Source: Serratia fonticola
GTDB taxonomy: Bacteria > Pseudomonadota > Gammaproteobacteria > Enterobacterales > Enterobacteriaceae
Assembly (NCBI RefSeq): GCF_006715025.1
Contig: NZ_VFMK01000001.1
Span: 2,294,001-2,358,000, forward strand
Reading direction: 5' to 3'
Length of the DNA stretch: 64,000 bases
A model generated the notes under the pieces. That model had not been told where the DNA came from. It saw nothing but the letters and a program-made list of their open reading frames with translations, and ran no database searches. The translations under genes and the position numbers were made by a program. Each line of letters opens with the position of its first letter. Position 1 is the first letter of the stretch. Below are positions 18,287 to 28,111 of the stretch, piece after piece.

Positions 18287-18656
18287 GTTGCAGCTCTCAT
18301 GGTCTATCTTGCAACAAGGTGGGGCTAAGGAATTTCATTGTTGGGATGAAGTGAGTAGCGTACTAAATAATCTTCGATCATTTAGTGGTTGTGTAACATT
18401 GGATAAATTAGATGACGAAGATTACTTAATCTCTGAAATTCAAGTGAGAATGGAAAAAGGCTTCTATTTGGTTACTTTTTTGAATGAAGATGATGAAGTT
18501 ATGACACTTTCCGATTTAACACAGTCGGATGAAAATATTTTAATCCTAGGAGATTATTGGTCAGCAAGACAGGTAACAAAGGACTTTGATCTTGTTGTCA
18601 GGATCTTTAAAGAGTTCTTTGATACTGGCAATGTATCGACGGAACTTCTGAATTAA
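18279..18656 (+). CDS. immunity protein for the deaminase-like toxin (Imm1-like)
   Basis: A 125-aa soluble acidic protein. The start ATG 18279 has AAGGAG upstream and overlaps the toxin stop. Features such as HCWDEVSSVLNNL, ISEIQVRMEKGFYLVTFL and LGDYWSARQ resemble Imm1-type immunity proteins, which are often paired with deaminase toxins. The frame is intact even though its toxin is broken, so it could still give protection. The Imm1 assignment is from memory of the family and moderate. Confidence 0.65.
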   Translation: MSKLQLSWSILQQGGAKEFHCWDEVSSVLNNLRSFSGCVTLDKLDDEDYLISEIQVRMEKGFYLVTFLNEDDEVMTLSDLTQSDENILILGDYWSARQVTKDFDLVVRIFKEFFDTGNVSTELLN

Positions 18657-18659
18657 AAC

Positions 18660-18687
18660 AGTAACCCCGGCCTTGGTCGGGGTTACT
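18660..18687 (+). terminator. hairpin after module 2
   Basis: 9-bp stem AGTAACCCC/GGGGTTACT directly after the immunity stop. There is no T run, so it is a weak or bidirectional terminator at best. Confidence 0.55.
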
Positions 18688-18691
18688 ACTG

Positions 18692-18894
18692 TTACGCCCT
18701 AAATCCTCCCACTTCCCGCTGCCGCAACCGAATGACACCGGGCGCAGTGGCCACTTCCAGCTGTGCCGCCTCGGTGATCCCAGAGTCGGTGAGCCAGTTG
18801 CCGCCGATAATCACCTCGTCGTTCTCCCGCACCTAATTCGTGCCCAAATCGTGGCGGTCTTGGTTGGCCTCGCACAGTGCTTCCCAGGTGGCTT
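18692..18894 (-). pseudogene. module-border scar A: antisense 3' end of an unrecognised gene
   Basis: The minus strand reads ATWEALCEANQDRHDLGTN, a stop, then VREN, IIGGNWLTDSGITEAAQL and APGVIRLRQRE. It is homologous to scars B and D. The sequence resembles the end of a small beta-rich SymE/AbrB-like protein, but I cannot name it. At its upstream (right) end it abuts cdiA-derived sequence with the same junction seen at scar B. Confidence 0.6.
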
Positions 18895-21164
18895 CAGGGC
18901 AGTCAGTTGCAGGGCGGGAAGGACATCAACCTGAATGCGGCGCAGAACACCCAGACGGTGGATGGCAAGAACGAAAGCCACGGTAGCTCTGTCGGCGTGG
19001 GCGTGAATTTTGGTCAGGGTAAAAACGGCCTGACGCTAAACGCCAGCGTGAACAAGGGTAAAGGTTCTGAAAGCGGCAATATGCTGACGCACACAGAGAC
19101 CACGCTGAACGCCGGTAATAATCTCAACATCACCAGCGCGCGACACTACCCTGACCGGGGCGCAGGTGGGCGGTGAGAAGGTGACGATGGATGTGGGTCG
19201 TAATCTGACCTTAACCAGTGAGAAGGATCGCGACAACTACGACTCGAAACAGCAGAACGCCGGCGCGGGCGGTAGCGCCGGAGTGGGGGCATTCAGTGGT
19301 TCGGTTAATCTGAGTCGTGACAAGATGCACTCAACCTACGATGCGGTGCAGGAGCAGACTGGGGTCTTCGCCGGAAAAGGCGGCTTCGACATTACCGTGG
19401 GTGAGCATACCCAGCTCAACGGGGCGGTTATCGGTTCGACAGCGACGGCAGACAAGAATAAACTGGATACCGGTACGTTAGGTTTTAATAATATTGAAAA
19501 CAAAGCGGATTATCAGGTAGAACACCAGAGCGTGGGTATCAGCTCGGGCGGTAGCATTGGTGGGCAGTTCGCGGGGAATATGGCGAATGGCCTGCTGACC
19601 GGTGTGAACGGCAGCGGTAGCGCCAGTTCGACCACGCAGTCGGCGGTGAGTGAAGGCACCATTACTATCCGTGACCAGGCGAACCAGAAGCAGGACGTGA
19701 CAGACCTGAGCCGGGATGTCGAGAATGCGAACCCGGGTCTGGACAAAATCTTCGACAAGGAGAAGGAACAGAATTGGCTGAAAGAAGCGCAGCTGATCGG
19801 GGGAAATCGGCAGCCAGGCGGCAGATATTGCGCGGACGCAGGGACAGATAGCCGGTCTGAAAGCGCAGAAAGATCCGGCGGCGTTACAGGCAGCGAAAGA
19901 GGCGCTGGCGGCGAAAGGTAATACCAACCCCAGCGACACGCAGATAGCGGAGCAGGCTTACAACACCGCACAAGCACAATGGGGCACGGGTAGCGCGATC
20001 CAGCAGGGTATCCAGGCGGCTACGGCAGCGGTGCAAGGTCTGGCGGGTGGCAATATCGGGCAGGCCATCAGTGGAGCCGCCGCGCCGTACCTGGCAGAGC
20101 AGATCCACAAACTGACCGACGGCAACCCGGCAGCGCAGGCAATGGCCCATGCGGTAGTAGGTGCCGTGGTCGCCCAGGCGGCAGGCAACAGTGCCGCAGC
20201 AGGAGGCGCAGGTGCGGTCAGTGGTGAACTGATGGCGCAGCTGGTGATGAACCAGTTGTATCCTGGCAAGACGGTTGACCAACTCAGTGAGACGGAGAAG
20301 CAGACCATTAGCGCCCTGGGCACCCTGGCGGCAGGACTGGCAGGTGGTATTGCGGGTGACAGCAGTGCGGATGTGGTGGCGGGGGGACAGGCTGGGAAGA
20401 ATGCGGTGGAGAATAATGCGCTGAGTGCGCCGCAGATAGATGATTTTGCAGCGAGGGCTAAGGGCTGTGATGCGCGTGGTGACTGCGGTCAGATCGTGAA
20501 GGAAATGGAAGATCTGAGTCTGAAGCAACGTAATGAGTTAATTGTTACCTGTGCTTCGGATGCGGCGGCCTGTAAAGAGAAATACGGTGATATCCCGGCT
20601 AACAGTATGCTGGTTCATGAAGCGATCGACAGAGCGCTGGGTGAAGATATTCCGTGGGCAATGAAGAATGATCTATCAGTCTTGCTGATGCAGCAGATGG
20701 ATGAGTCTGGGATCGTCAACAGCACTGAATTTGCTCAACAGCTTCAGACCTTGTATGGCCTGGATAGCCAGAAAGCCGAAATCTTAGCTGGTGCAGCGAT
20801 GGCTGCTGTTACGGGTGGTATGGGTAAAGGTAAGGGAAGCGCGATGCCTGTGCCTACCCCAACGAAAGCTGGCAATGGGCTGGTTTATCAATCGAATGGG
20901 AAACATACTCCTGGTCAAGTCGGATATAATAGAAACGCCGGAACCGAACCTACAAACTCTATTCAATTGTTTGGTAACTCAGTAGAGAATGGGAAAAAGA
21001 GGTACGCATTGGACGAAAAAGGTAACGTGCATCAATTTACGAATACAAATGATGGTTCTTGGCATTGGTCAGGAAGTACGGGAGATGCATCCGTTCCATT
21101 GAAAAAAAGTGATATACCAAATGCTGTTAAAAAAGAGTTTGGGTTACCTGGGAAATGGAGGTAA
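18895..21164 (+). pseudogene. orphan module 3: cdiA fragment with HTPGQ-type toxin
   Basis: A copy of the cdiA region from about 14336 (FHA-2 end) through the pretoxin domain. It has a 21-base in-frame deletion near 18940, a 2-base deletion near 19137 and one extra G near 19801, so it is broken three times relative to cdiA. From about 19990 the frame is open through GKNAVENNAL to the stop at 21164. The toxin part has a Cys-containing entry region (AKGCDARGDCGQ) and a C-terminal domain with KHTPGQVGYNRNAGTEP, KKRYALDEKGNVHQF and WHWSGSTGD. Such domains end many polymorphic toxins; the activity is not assigned here. Confidence 0.75.
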
Positions 21165-21166
21165 AT

Positions 21167-21700
21167 ATGATTTTCGGTGATCCATATCGTTTTGCTATCT
21201 GGGTAGAATGTATTCCTCAGTGGAGTGACTCCTATAAGAATGGTTTTTTTTATTTTTTTGTAAATGGAAATATGTATCCAGAAGATATCAGGACATCAAC
21301 GTTAGATGTTGATTTTTATGATGTCACTGATGAAAAAAATGCTCTTATCTCTCAGCCATGCAATGATGAAATTTTCAATGCATCAACAAATGAAGCTTTT
21401 GGTGCTTTGTTTAAACTGGCATACCCAGAGTCGACACAAGATGATGAATATCCAGAGCAAGTGTTTGATTTTTGTGCTTCCTCCACGATCATTAACGACT
21501 CCGGGGCATATTTCTTTGCTGTTTCAAATGAAAATTCAGTGAGGATTATTGGGGGTAAAATAACGAAATTAGTAGATGGGGAGAATGGAAGGATCTGGGA
21601 GAATATAGAGTGTCCGCTCATTGAGGATATAACTATTCCCAAAGATGAGATAAATGAAATAATTACAAGCTTGAAAGAATATTCAACTTATTTATTTTAG
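21167..21700 (+). CDS. immunity protein of module 3 (Imm42-like)
   Basis: A 177-aa soluble acidic protein. The start ATG 21167 is chosen because GGAGG (inside the end of the toxin gene) lies 6 bases upstream; an in-frame ATG at 21155 would sit on that site. MIFGDPYRFAIWVE and the run of Asp/Glu around PESTQDDEYPEQVFDF resemble the Imm42 family found beside this toxin type. The frame is intact and AT-rich. Confidence 0.7.
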   Translation: MIFGDPYRFAIWVECIPQWSDSYKNGFFYFFVNGNMYPEDIRTSTLDVDFYDVTDEKNALISQPCNDEIFNASTNEAFGALFKLAYPESTQDDEYPEQVFDFCASSTIINDSGAYFFAVSNENSVRIIGGKITKLVDGENGRIWENIECPLIEDITIPKDEINEIITSLKEYSTYLF

Positions 21701-21709
21701 TTGTCGTTT

Positions 21710-21913
21710 TTAGTCTTGAAATATTTCCACTTCACGCCGCCGCAACCGGATCACACCGGGTGCGGCGGTGACTTCCAGTTGTTCAGCGTCAGTGATCCCA
21801 GAGTCGGTGAGCCAGTTGCCGCCGATAATCACCTCGTCGTTCTCCCGCACCTAATTCGTGCCCAAATCGTGGCGGTCTTGGTTGGCCTCGCACAGTGCTT
21901 CCCTGGTGGCTTC
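21710..21913 (-). pseudogene. module-border scar B
   Basis: Antisense copy of scar A, including the same in-frame stop (GAATTAGGT on the minus strand) and the same right-hand junction into cdiA sequence (GGCTTCAGGGCAGTCAG). The left parts of A and B differ by several substitutions, while their right 110 bases are nearly identical. Confidence 0.6.
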
Positions 21914-24171
21914 AGGGCAGTCAGTTGCAGGGCGGGAAGGACATCAACCTGAATGCGGCGCGGGACGTCAATCTGCTCTCGGCGCAGAACACCCAGACGG
22001 TGGATGGCAAGAACGAAAGCCACGGTAGCTCTGTCGGCGTGGGCGTGAATTTTGGCCAGGGTAAAAACGGCCTGACGCTAAACGCCAGCGTGAACAAGGG
22101 TAAAGGTTCTGAAAGCGGCAATATGCTGACGCACACAGAGACCACGCTGAACGCCGGTAATAATCTCAACATCACCAGCGGGCGCGACACTACCCTGACC
22201 GGGGCGCAGGTGGGCGGTGAGAAGGTGACGATGGATGCGGGTCGTAATCTGACCTTAACCAGTGAGCAGGACCGCGACAACTACGACTCGAAACAGCAGA
22301 ACGCCAGCGCGGGCGGTAGCGCCGGGGTGGGGACATTCAGTGGTTCGGTTAATCTGAGTCGTGACAAGATGCACTCAACCTACGATGCGGTTCAGGAGCA
22401 GACTGGGGTCTTCGCCGGAAAAGGCGGCTTCGACATTACCGTGGGTGAGCATACCCAGCTCAACGGGGCGGTTATCGGTTCGACAGCGACGGCAGACAAG
22501 AATAAACTGGATACCGGTACGTTAGGTTTTAATAATATTGAAAACAAAGCGGATTACCAGGTAGAACACCAGAGCGTGGGTATCAGCTCGGGCGGTAGCA
22601 TTGGTGGGCAGTTCGCGGGGAATATGGCGAATGGCCTGCTGACCGGTGTGAACGGCAGTGGTAGCGCCAGTTCGACCACGCAGTCGGCGGTGAGTGAAGG
22701 CACCATTACTATCCGTGACCAGGCGAACCAGAAGCAGGACGTGGCAGACCTGAGCCGGGATGTCGAGAATGCGAACCCGGGTCTGGACAAAATCTTCGAC
22801 AAGGAGAAGGAACAGAACCGGCTGAAAGAAGCGCAGCTGATCGGGGAAATCGGCAGCCAGGCGGCAGATATTGCGCGGACGCAGGGACAGATAGCCGGTC
22901 TGAAAGCGCAGAAAGATCCGGCGGCGTTACAGGCAGCGAAAGAGGCGCTGGCGGCGAAAGGTAATACCAACCCCAGCGACACGCAGATAGCGGAGCAGGT
23001 TTACAACACCGCACAAGCACAATGGGGCACGGGCAGCGCGATCCAGCAGGGTATCCAGGCGGCCACGGCAGCGGTGCAGGGGCTGGCAGGTGGGGATATG
23101 GCGAAAGCGCTTGCGGGGGCCAGTGCGCCTTATCTGGCGGAGGTCATTCATAAAATGACCACCAGTGCGGACGGCAAGACAGTGAATACCGAAGCCAACC
23201 TGATGGCGCACGCCGTTCTCGGTGCAGTGACGGCTGCGGTGAATGGCAACAGCGCATTAGCGGGAGCTTCCGGCGCGGTGATGGGAGAGTTCATTGCCCA
23301 GCAGATATACCCTGGTATCAGTCGTGATGATCTGACGGAAGAACAGCGTCAGACCATCAGTGCGCTGGGCACCCTGGCAGCAGGTTTGGCTGGTGGTATT
23401 GTGGGTGATAGCACGGCTGATGCTGTTTCGGGAGGACAGTCAGGGAAGAATGCTCTCGAGAATAATAATCTTGGTATAGGATCAGACCTCGGGTTCTGGT
23501 TAGGGAAAACGCCGGATTGTGATACAGCGTGCAAAACTGACATTGCCAAAGGGATCGCGAACGGTAACCTGATTGTTTCTGCTGGTATGGGTGCCGCAGC
23601 AGGCGGAGCCTTGATCGTCGCAGCTTCGCCGGAAATAGCAGCGGCAGCCAAAGCAGCACTGGAAGGGTGTAAGAGTGCTCCAGCAATTTGTCTCAACAAC
23701 GCAGGATTGCAGATAGCTGAAGCAGTTACACCGGGAGGTGTAGGTGCCGCGGGGGCTATTGGGGTTGGTAAAACTGTTGCAGAAGCAGCCGCCGCAAAGG
23801 CTGAAGCGGTTGCGGCTAATGCAGCGAAAAACACAACAGGTACTGTCTTTGATTCAATTAAAGCAACTCAGCCTGCAATACCTGGAACATCAATTCCCAA
23901 ATCCTTTGAGTTAACGGTAGATGGGCAAACTATCTGGGTAAACCCAAATGCAACCAAGCATATGGGTGAGTACTTAACCCGAAATGGTTTGTCTCACAGT
24001 ACAAGCGAAGGGAGTCAGGCAATGTTGACTAGTCTTCAAAGTGCTGTTAAAGATGCATCTTCTCAGGGAATTAAGTTTAATGAAATGATGCAAGTTGGGC
24101 GTTGGGAGTTGATATTTAGTCAACGACCTACAGATCCTTATCCAGTATTGAAACATGCGCTGTATAAATAA
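21914..24171 (+). pseudogene. orphan module 4: cdiA fragment with WELIF/KHALY toxin
   Basis: About 750 codons open without interruption, from the same cdiA position as module 3 through pretoxin and GKNALENN to the toxin stop. There is no start codon with a ribosome site and no secretion domain, so it cannot be exported as it stands. The CT has Ala/Gly-rich helices (AAAGGALIVAASPEIAAAAK, a Cys pair DCDTAC) and a terminal domain with WVNPNATKHMGEYL, GRWELIFSQRP and PVLKHALYK. That end recalls RNase-like toxins but is not assigned. This is the best preserved orphan. Confidence 0.75.
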
Positions 24172-24707
24172 TGAACATAATCATTGATACTGTAGTCAAA
24201 GAGTACGATAACGTAACCATTGATATTGATGGTTACGTTCCCATTGATATTAAGCTGGTTGATTCAAAGGGTAATCCACCTCTTTACTGGCGAGTTGGCG
24301 ATGGCAGTAAAAGCTTGCTTGAGCTGGCCGTGTTACCGGAAAATGGTTTTTTATCTGCAATTACGCTAGTAATGATGGATGCTAACTCTATTCATAAAGT
24401 AGGGAATAATCAGGTTGAGTTATCATGTGAAGAATCAGGGCTACCGATTGTTAATTTAGATTTATGGAAAGATTCGGCGAACAACGACTTTTCACAGCGC
24501 TTTATCGATAACTTTAACTGTGATATGCAAGTATATATATCGGAAGATACCATCTTAATCAAAATAATTGAAAGTGATAATGTCAACTGGATACATTGTG
24601 GCGGTGGTTTTTACTTGGGTTTAAATGAGGAAAAAAATATTACTCATTTATTGATAAATAGCCTAACACAAGTAGATATAACCAATTTCACCGAGTCAGT
24701 CTGCTAA
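24171..24707 (+). CDS. immunity protein of module 4
   Basis: A 178-aa soluble acidic protein whose ATG shares one base with the toxin stop. It has no recognised family. WIHCGGGFYLGL and the beta-rich pattern are notable. The role is inferred from coupling to the toxin frame and low GC. A degenerate IS66 fragment follows. Confidence 0.65.
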   Translation: MNIIIDTVVKEYDNVTIDIDGYVPIDIKLVDSKGNPPLYWRVGDGSKSLLELAVLPENGFLSAITLVMMDANSIHKVGNNQVELSCEESGLPIVNLDLWKDSANNDFSQRFIDNFNCDMQVYISEDTILIKIIESDNVNWIHCGGGFYLGLNEEKNITHLLINSLTQVDITNFTESVC

Positions 24708-24800
24708 CTACAAAGTCAGCAGGGATATATTCCAAGCGCTCGCTGACTTTGTCGCGAATGAAACGCAGCGTATGCCAGCGGTTGGAGCAGTTATCTGATG
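24708..24800 (-). pseudogene. IS66-family transposase fragment
   Basis: The minus strand reads CSNRWHTLRFIRDKVSERL then EYIPADFVV, the N-terminal signature of IS66 TnpC. Only about 30 codons remain, with no terminal repeats seen. Confidence 0.6.
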
Positions 24801-24897
24801 TGGGTCTATGACTTCCTCGATGCGAGGAAGATTCTCGGGCACCTGATGGGATGAAAAGATACCATCGTGATTACCGGGCTTAAATAATTTGAAAATG

Positions 24898-24933
24898 TGA
24901 GCTCTAACTCCATTACGATGGAGTTAGAGCTCA
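24898..24933. repeat. perfect 16-bp hairpin with TACG loop
   Basis: Arms TGAGCTCTAACTCCAT and ATGGAGTTAGAGCTCA are exactly complementary around TACG, a UNCG-type tetraloop when transcribed. No T run follows on either strand. It lies between the IS66 fragment and module 5. Confidence 0.7.
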
Positions 24934-24942
24934 TTTGGAAAG

Positions 24943-25716
24943 CGCAATGACGGCAACCTGGCAGCGCAGGTAATGGCCCATGCGGTAGTAGGTGCCGTGG
25001 TCGCCCAGGCGGCAGGCAACAGTGCCGCAGCAGGAGGCGCAGGTGCGGTCAGTGGTGAACTGATGGCGTAGCTGGTGATGAACCAGTTGTATCCGGGCAA
25101 GACGGTTGACCAACTCAGTGAGACGGAGAAGCAGACCATTAGCGCCCTGGGCACCCTGGCGGCAGGTTTGGCAGGTGGTATTGCGGGTGACAGTACAGCC
25201 GACGCTGTAGCGGGAGGACAGGCAGGTCAGAACTCATCGAGTAATAACGCCCTGTTGAACAAAGACTGTAAAAACCCGATGCTCTGTCTGAGTAAGCCTG
25301 AGATGGAGGGCGGTGGTATTGTTGGCGGCGGAGGGCTTAGTAGTGGGGGGAGCACTAAGCCAGCTCACACAGCGAACGCAACCAAAGAACCTGTTCGTTT
25401 TATCGAAGGCGTCACAGTAAAAGACATAAAAACAGGGCAAACATTTTCTGGGACTGTGGATTTAAAACCTACACTTGATCGAATTGCTAACGGTGGAACA
25501 AATCCACACAGAAACGATGGCTCAGTGTTTAAAAATCTACCTGATCGTACAACAGGCCAGCCTGGTTTGCCCGTACAGCCTACTGGGTATTATAAAGAAT
25601 ATGTTCATCCAACCCCGAATATCTCAGGGCCTGGCCCACAGAGAGTCATTGTTGGGCAAAATGGTGAAGCTTATTATACAAATGACCACTATAAGACGTT
25701 TATAAAAATTAGGTGA
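24943..25716 (+). pseudogene. orphan module 5: barnase-like ribonuclease toxin
   Basis: Starts inside the pretoxin region (compare 20118 on), is interrupted by TAG at 25069-25071 (CAG in module 3) and then is open to 25716. The usual VENN is replaced by GQNSSSNN. The toxin is a microbial RNase of the barnase/T1 superfamily: GYYKEYVHPTP supplies the general-base Glu, PQRVIVGQNGE an Arg, and TNDHYKTFIKIR the catalytic His, nearly identical to the barnase end TTDHYQTFTKIR. Expected activity is RNA cleavage in the target cytosol. The pairing with a barstar homologue supports this strongly. Confidence 0.88.
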
Positions 25717-25723
25717 GGGTGTT

Positions 25724-26101
25724 ATGAGCTTGTTTAAATTTGCAGATAAATCTGTATGTTATGGCAGTGGTGAGATGTTTGTTGCTAGAGTGGATCCTAC
25801 CATTGCTGATACTGATGAGCTGCTGCGGTCTCTCTATTACTTGCTTTGGTTCCCTGGATATTTTGGGCTCAACTGGAACTCCCTCTATGATTGCTTACGT
25901 GATTTGGACTGGATCAGTGAAAATAAGATAATGATCGTACATGAGTCATTGCCGAACATTCCCGATGCTGACTTATGTACATATTTAGAGGTATTAAAAG
26001 ATTCTGTCCTAGATTGGGAGAATGATGAAGGGCATCAACTAGAGATTGTTTTTCATGAGAAAGATAAAGAAACAATTGAAAGGTTGATACCACCTTGCTG
26101 A
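25724..26101 (+). CDS. barstar-family RNase inhibitor (immunity of module 5)
   Basis: A 125-aa acidic protein 7 bases after the barnase-like toxin, with GAGGG before the ATG. It has the barstar core: YFGLNWNSLYDCLRDLDW, where the Asp/Asn-rich helix plugs the RNase active site (barstar Asp39 region), followed by a parallel strand (KIMIVHES). The frame is intact. It would neutralise the adjacent barnase-like toxin in the cytoplasm. Confidence 0.9.
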   Translation: MSLFKFADKSVCYGSGEMFVARVDPTIADTDELLRSLYYLLWFPGYFGLNWNSLYDCLRDLDWISENKIMIVHESLPNIPDADLCTYLEVLKDSVLDWENDEGHQLEIVFHEKDKETIERLIPPC

Positions 26102-26135
26102 TACCATAAACAGGAAGAAAGATCCCGGCGAATTG

Positions 26136-27482
26136 GTCGACCTGAGCCGGGATGTCGAGAATGCGAATCCGGGTCTGGACAAAATCTTCGACAAGGAGAA
26201 GGAACAGAACCGGCTGAAAGAAGCGCAGCTGATCGGGGAGATTGGCAGCCAGGCGGCAGATATTGCGCGGACGCAGGGTGAAATCAATGGGTTGAAAGCC
26301 GCGAAAGAGAAGTACCCGGATAAGACCGCCGAGCAACTGCGTGAAACCCAAGAATATAAAGATGCCATGAAGCAGTATGGCACTGGCAGCTCACTACAGC
26401 AGGGCATCCAGGCAGCGACGGCGGCCATACAAGGGCTGGCCGGTGGTGATATGGCTAAAGCCTTGGCGGGCGCCAGTGCGCCGTATCTGGCGGAGGTCAT
26501 TCACAAGATGACCACAGACTCCAATGGCAAGGTAAACACCGAAGCCAACCTGATGGCGCACGCCGTTCTGGGTGCGGTGACTGCGGCGGTAAATGGCAAC
26601 AGCGCGTTAGCGGGAGCCTCCGGCGCGGTAATGGGTGAATATATCGCCCAGCAGATGTACCCCGGTATCAGTCGTGACGATCTGACGGAAGAGCAGCGTC
26701 AGACGATCAGTGCCCTTGGCACCCTGGCAGCAGGTTTGGCGGGTGGTATTGTTGGGGACAGTTCGGCCAATGCCGTAGCGGGGGCGCAAGCGGGTAAGAA
26801 TGCGCTCGAGAACAATAACCTTGTCAATGTATTGGCAGCAGTAAATAAAGAGAAGCCCGGTACGGTAGAACAATGGCAAGCCGATAAACAAGCAGAAATC
26901 AAGAAAGCCTGTAGCGGTGGAACACCAGTGTCTTGTCAGACGATGGTTATGGCCGCAGGAAGTGCACTGGCGTGGCCGCTATTGCCGGAAACCGCTATGA
27001 CAACCAGTTTAATTGGAGGCAGCGTGAATACTGCTATTCAGTATGGGTTTAATGGCACAATAGACGTAAATGACGTTCTCTTTGCTTACTGGACGGGGGC
27101 AGCAACAGCAGGAACAGGCCTGATAGGAACAGTATATCTGAATGGGGCCAGTGGAGCGGCTTCCAGTTACCTTAAAGGTGATAATCCAGGTGTAGGTGGG
27201 CTGATTAGTGGTACTGCTGCTGGTGTTGGCTACGGTGCTGGTAAATTGCTCTCGGTAGGTACGAATGGATTGGCGAATTGGTTATCTGATGGGTTTGATC
27301 CTAAATTTAACCCAGTGTTACGCAACCAAACTGAAATTATAGGGCAATTCACTATTTCAAAAGATATGTTACCTAGCCAACTTCCTGGTATGTTGGGTAA
27401 CGCTGGCTCAAGTATGGTAACTGAGACCATTAACGACCAAGCAGGGAAAGAGACTAAAAAGTTGCAAGGAGACAGTAAATGA
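26136..27482 (+). pseudogene. orphan module 6: displaced cdiA-CT, membrane-type toxin
   Basis: Open frame of about 447 codons from the pretoxin region (LSRDVENANPGLDK) through GKNALENN to the stop. It has no secretion domain. The linker (GEINGLKAAKEKYPDK) is the same type as in the resident cdiA, not that of modules 3 and 4. The CT is the second allele of the toxin in module 1: identical until TSLIGG, then diverged, with hydrophobic Gly-rich stretches (GLISGTAAGVGYGAGKLL). The frame ends in an ATGA overlap with its immunity gene. Pore formation or another membrane activity is an inference from the toxin and partner. Confidence 0.78.
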
Positions 27483-27724
27483 GTCGTAAAAAATGGTTGT
27501 TCCTGCTGCTTTACTTATTAGTTTCTTGCGTTGCAATATTAATAATAATGGCATTAGTTACATACGTTGCCGTTAGATTTTTCTACTTCATAGGGTATGG
27601 CACACCATTTGAGCTATTCTATATTGACATATTGAAATATATAGAAGCTGCTTTTTATGGAGGAGTTGTAGTCGGAGTAGGTTGTTGGTGGATTTATTAT
27701 CGACATTATAATTCTCGGCAGTAG
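27479..27724 (+). CDS. membrane immunity protein of module 6
   Basis: An 81-aa protein with two to three hydrophobic helices (FLLLYLLVSCVAILIIMALV; YGGVVVGVGCWWIYY), predicted in the inner membrane. It overlaps the toxin stop by four bases. Paralogues are the broken gene at 17646 and the lone gene at 27863. It is an integral-membrane immunity protein, as in the EC93 CDI pair, where the toxin acts on the membrane. The function is inferred. Confidence 0.75.
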   Translation: MSRKKWLFLLLYLLVSCVAILIIMALVTYVAVRFFYFIGYGTPFELFYIDILKYIEAAFYGGVVVGVGCWWIYYRHYNSRQ

Positions 27725-27730
27725 TCTAAG

Positions 27731-27759
27731 GACCCCAGTTTTGTCTGGGGTCACGTTTT
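27731..27759 (+). terminator. terminator after module 6
   Basis: 8-bp stem GACCCCAG/CTGGGGTC followed by a short T run after three bases. Confidence 0.65.
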
Positions 27760-27796
27760 CTAAGCCCTAAATCCCCTTTCTTCCTGCTGCTGCAAC
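27757..27796 (-). repeat. module-border scar C (very short)
   Basis: About 40 bases matching the left end of scar A (minus strand CGTTGCAGCAGCAGGAAG... against CGGTTGCGGCAGCGGGAAG...). It abuts a fragment reading TSLIGASLGG on the plus strand, equivalent to TSLIGG of the module 1 and 6 toxins. The cognate toxin of the next immunity gene seems to have been almost wholly deleted here. Confidence 0.5.
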
Positions 27797-27862
27797 GACA
27801 AGTCTCATTGGTGCTTCGTTGGGTGGGAAAATTTACCGATGATGACGTGCAGGACATCAGAA

Positions 27863-28099
27863 ATGGAAAATAAGAAGATAGACATAAACGTTTTTGCCTA
27901 TCTAGTCGTATCTTTCATTGTGGCGATGATGCTCTTATTTTTTTCGTTAAATTTGATACTTAGTGTCGTTCGTTTTTTCAAAAGTGGACTTTTTAGTTTT
28001 ACATGGGAGACAGTAATTGATTGTTTTATATTGGGAATTATAACAGGGCCTATCGCAGCATTAGGAGTCTGGCTGATGCTGAGATTTAGGATGCGATAA
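27863..28099 (+). CDS. lone third paralogue of the membrane immunity protein
   Basis: A 78-aa hydrophobic protein (start MENKKIDIN; helices VVSFIVAMMLLFFSLNLIL and CFILGIITGPIAALGVWLML). It aligns with the immunity proteins at 17646 and 27479, especially the end GxxxGxGVW. Only a ten-codon toxin trace precedes it, so it is an orphan immunity gene that may protect from kin carrying that allele. A longer start at 27839 is possible. Confidence 0.65.
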   Translation: MENKKIDINVFAYLVVSFIVAMMLLFFSLNLILSVVRFFKSGLFSFTWETVIDCFILGIITGPIAALGVWLMLRFRMR

Positions 28100-28111
28100 T
28101 AAGAACCACCG

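Noticed and set aside
24943..25075. Possible start of a functional secreted protein in module 5
   Set aside because: It has no signal or TPS domain and is interrupted by TAG at 25069; it is a displaced 3' fragment.
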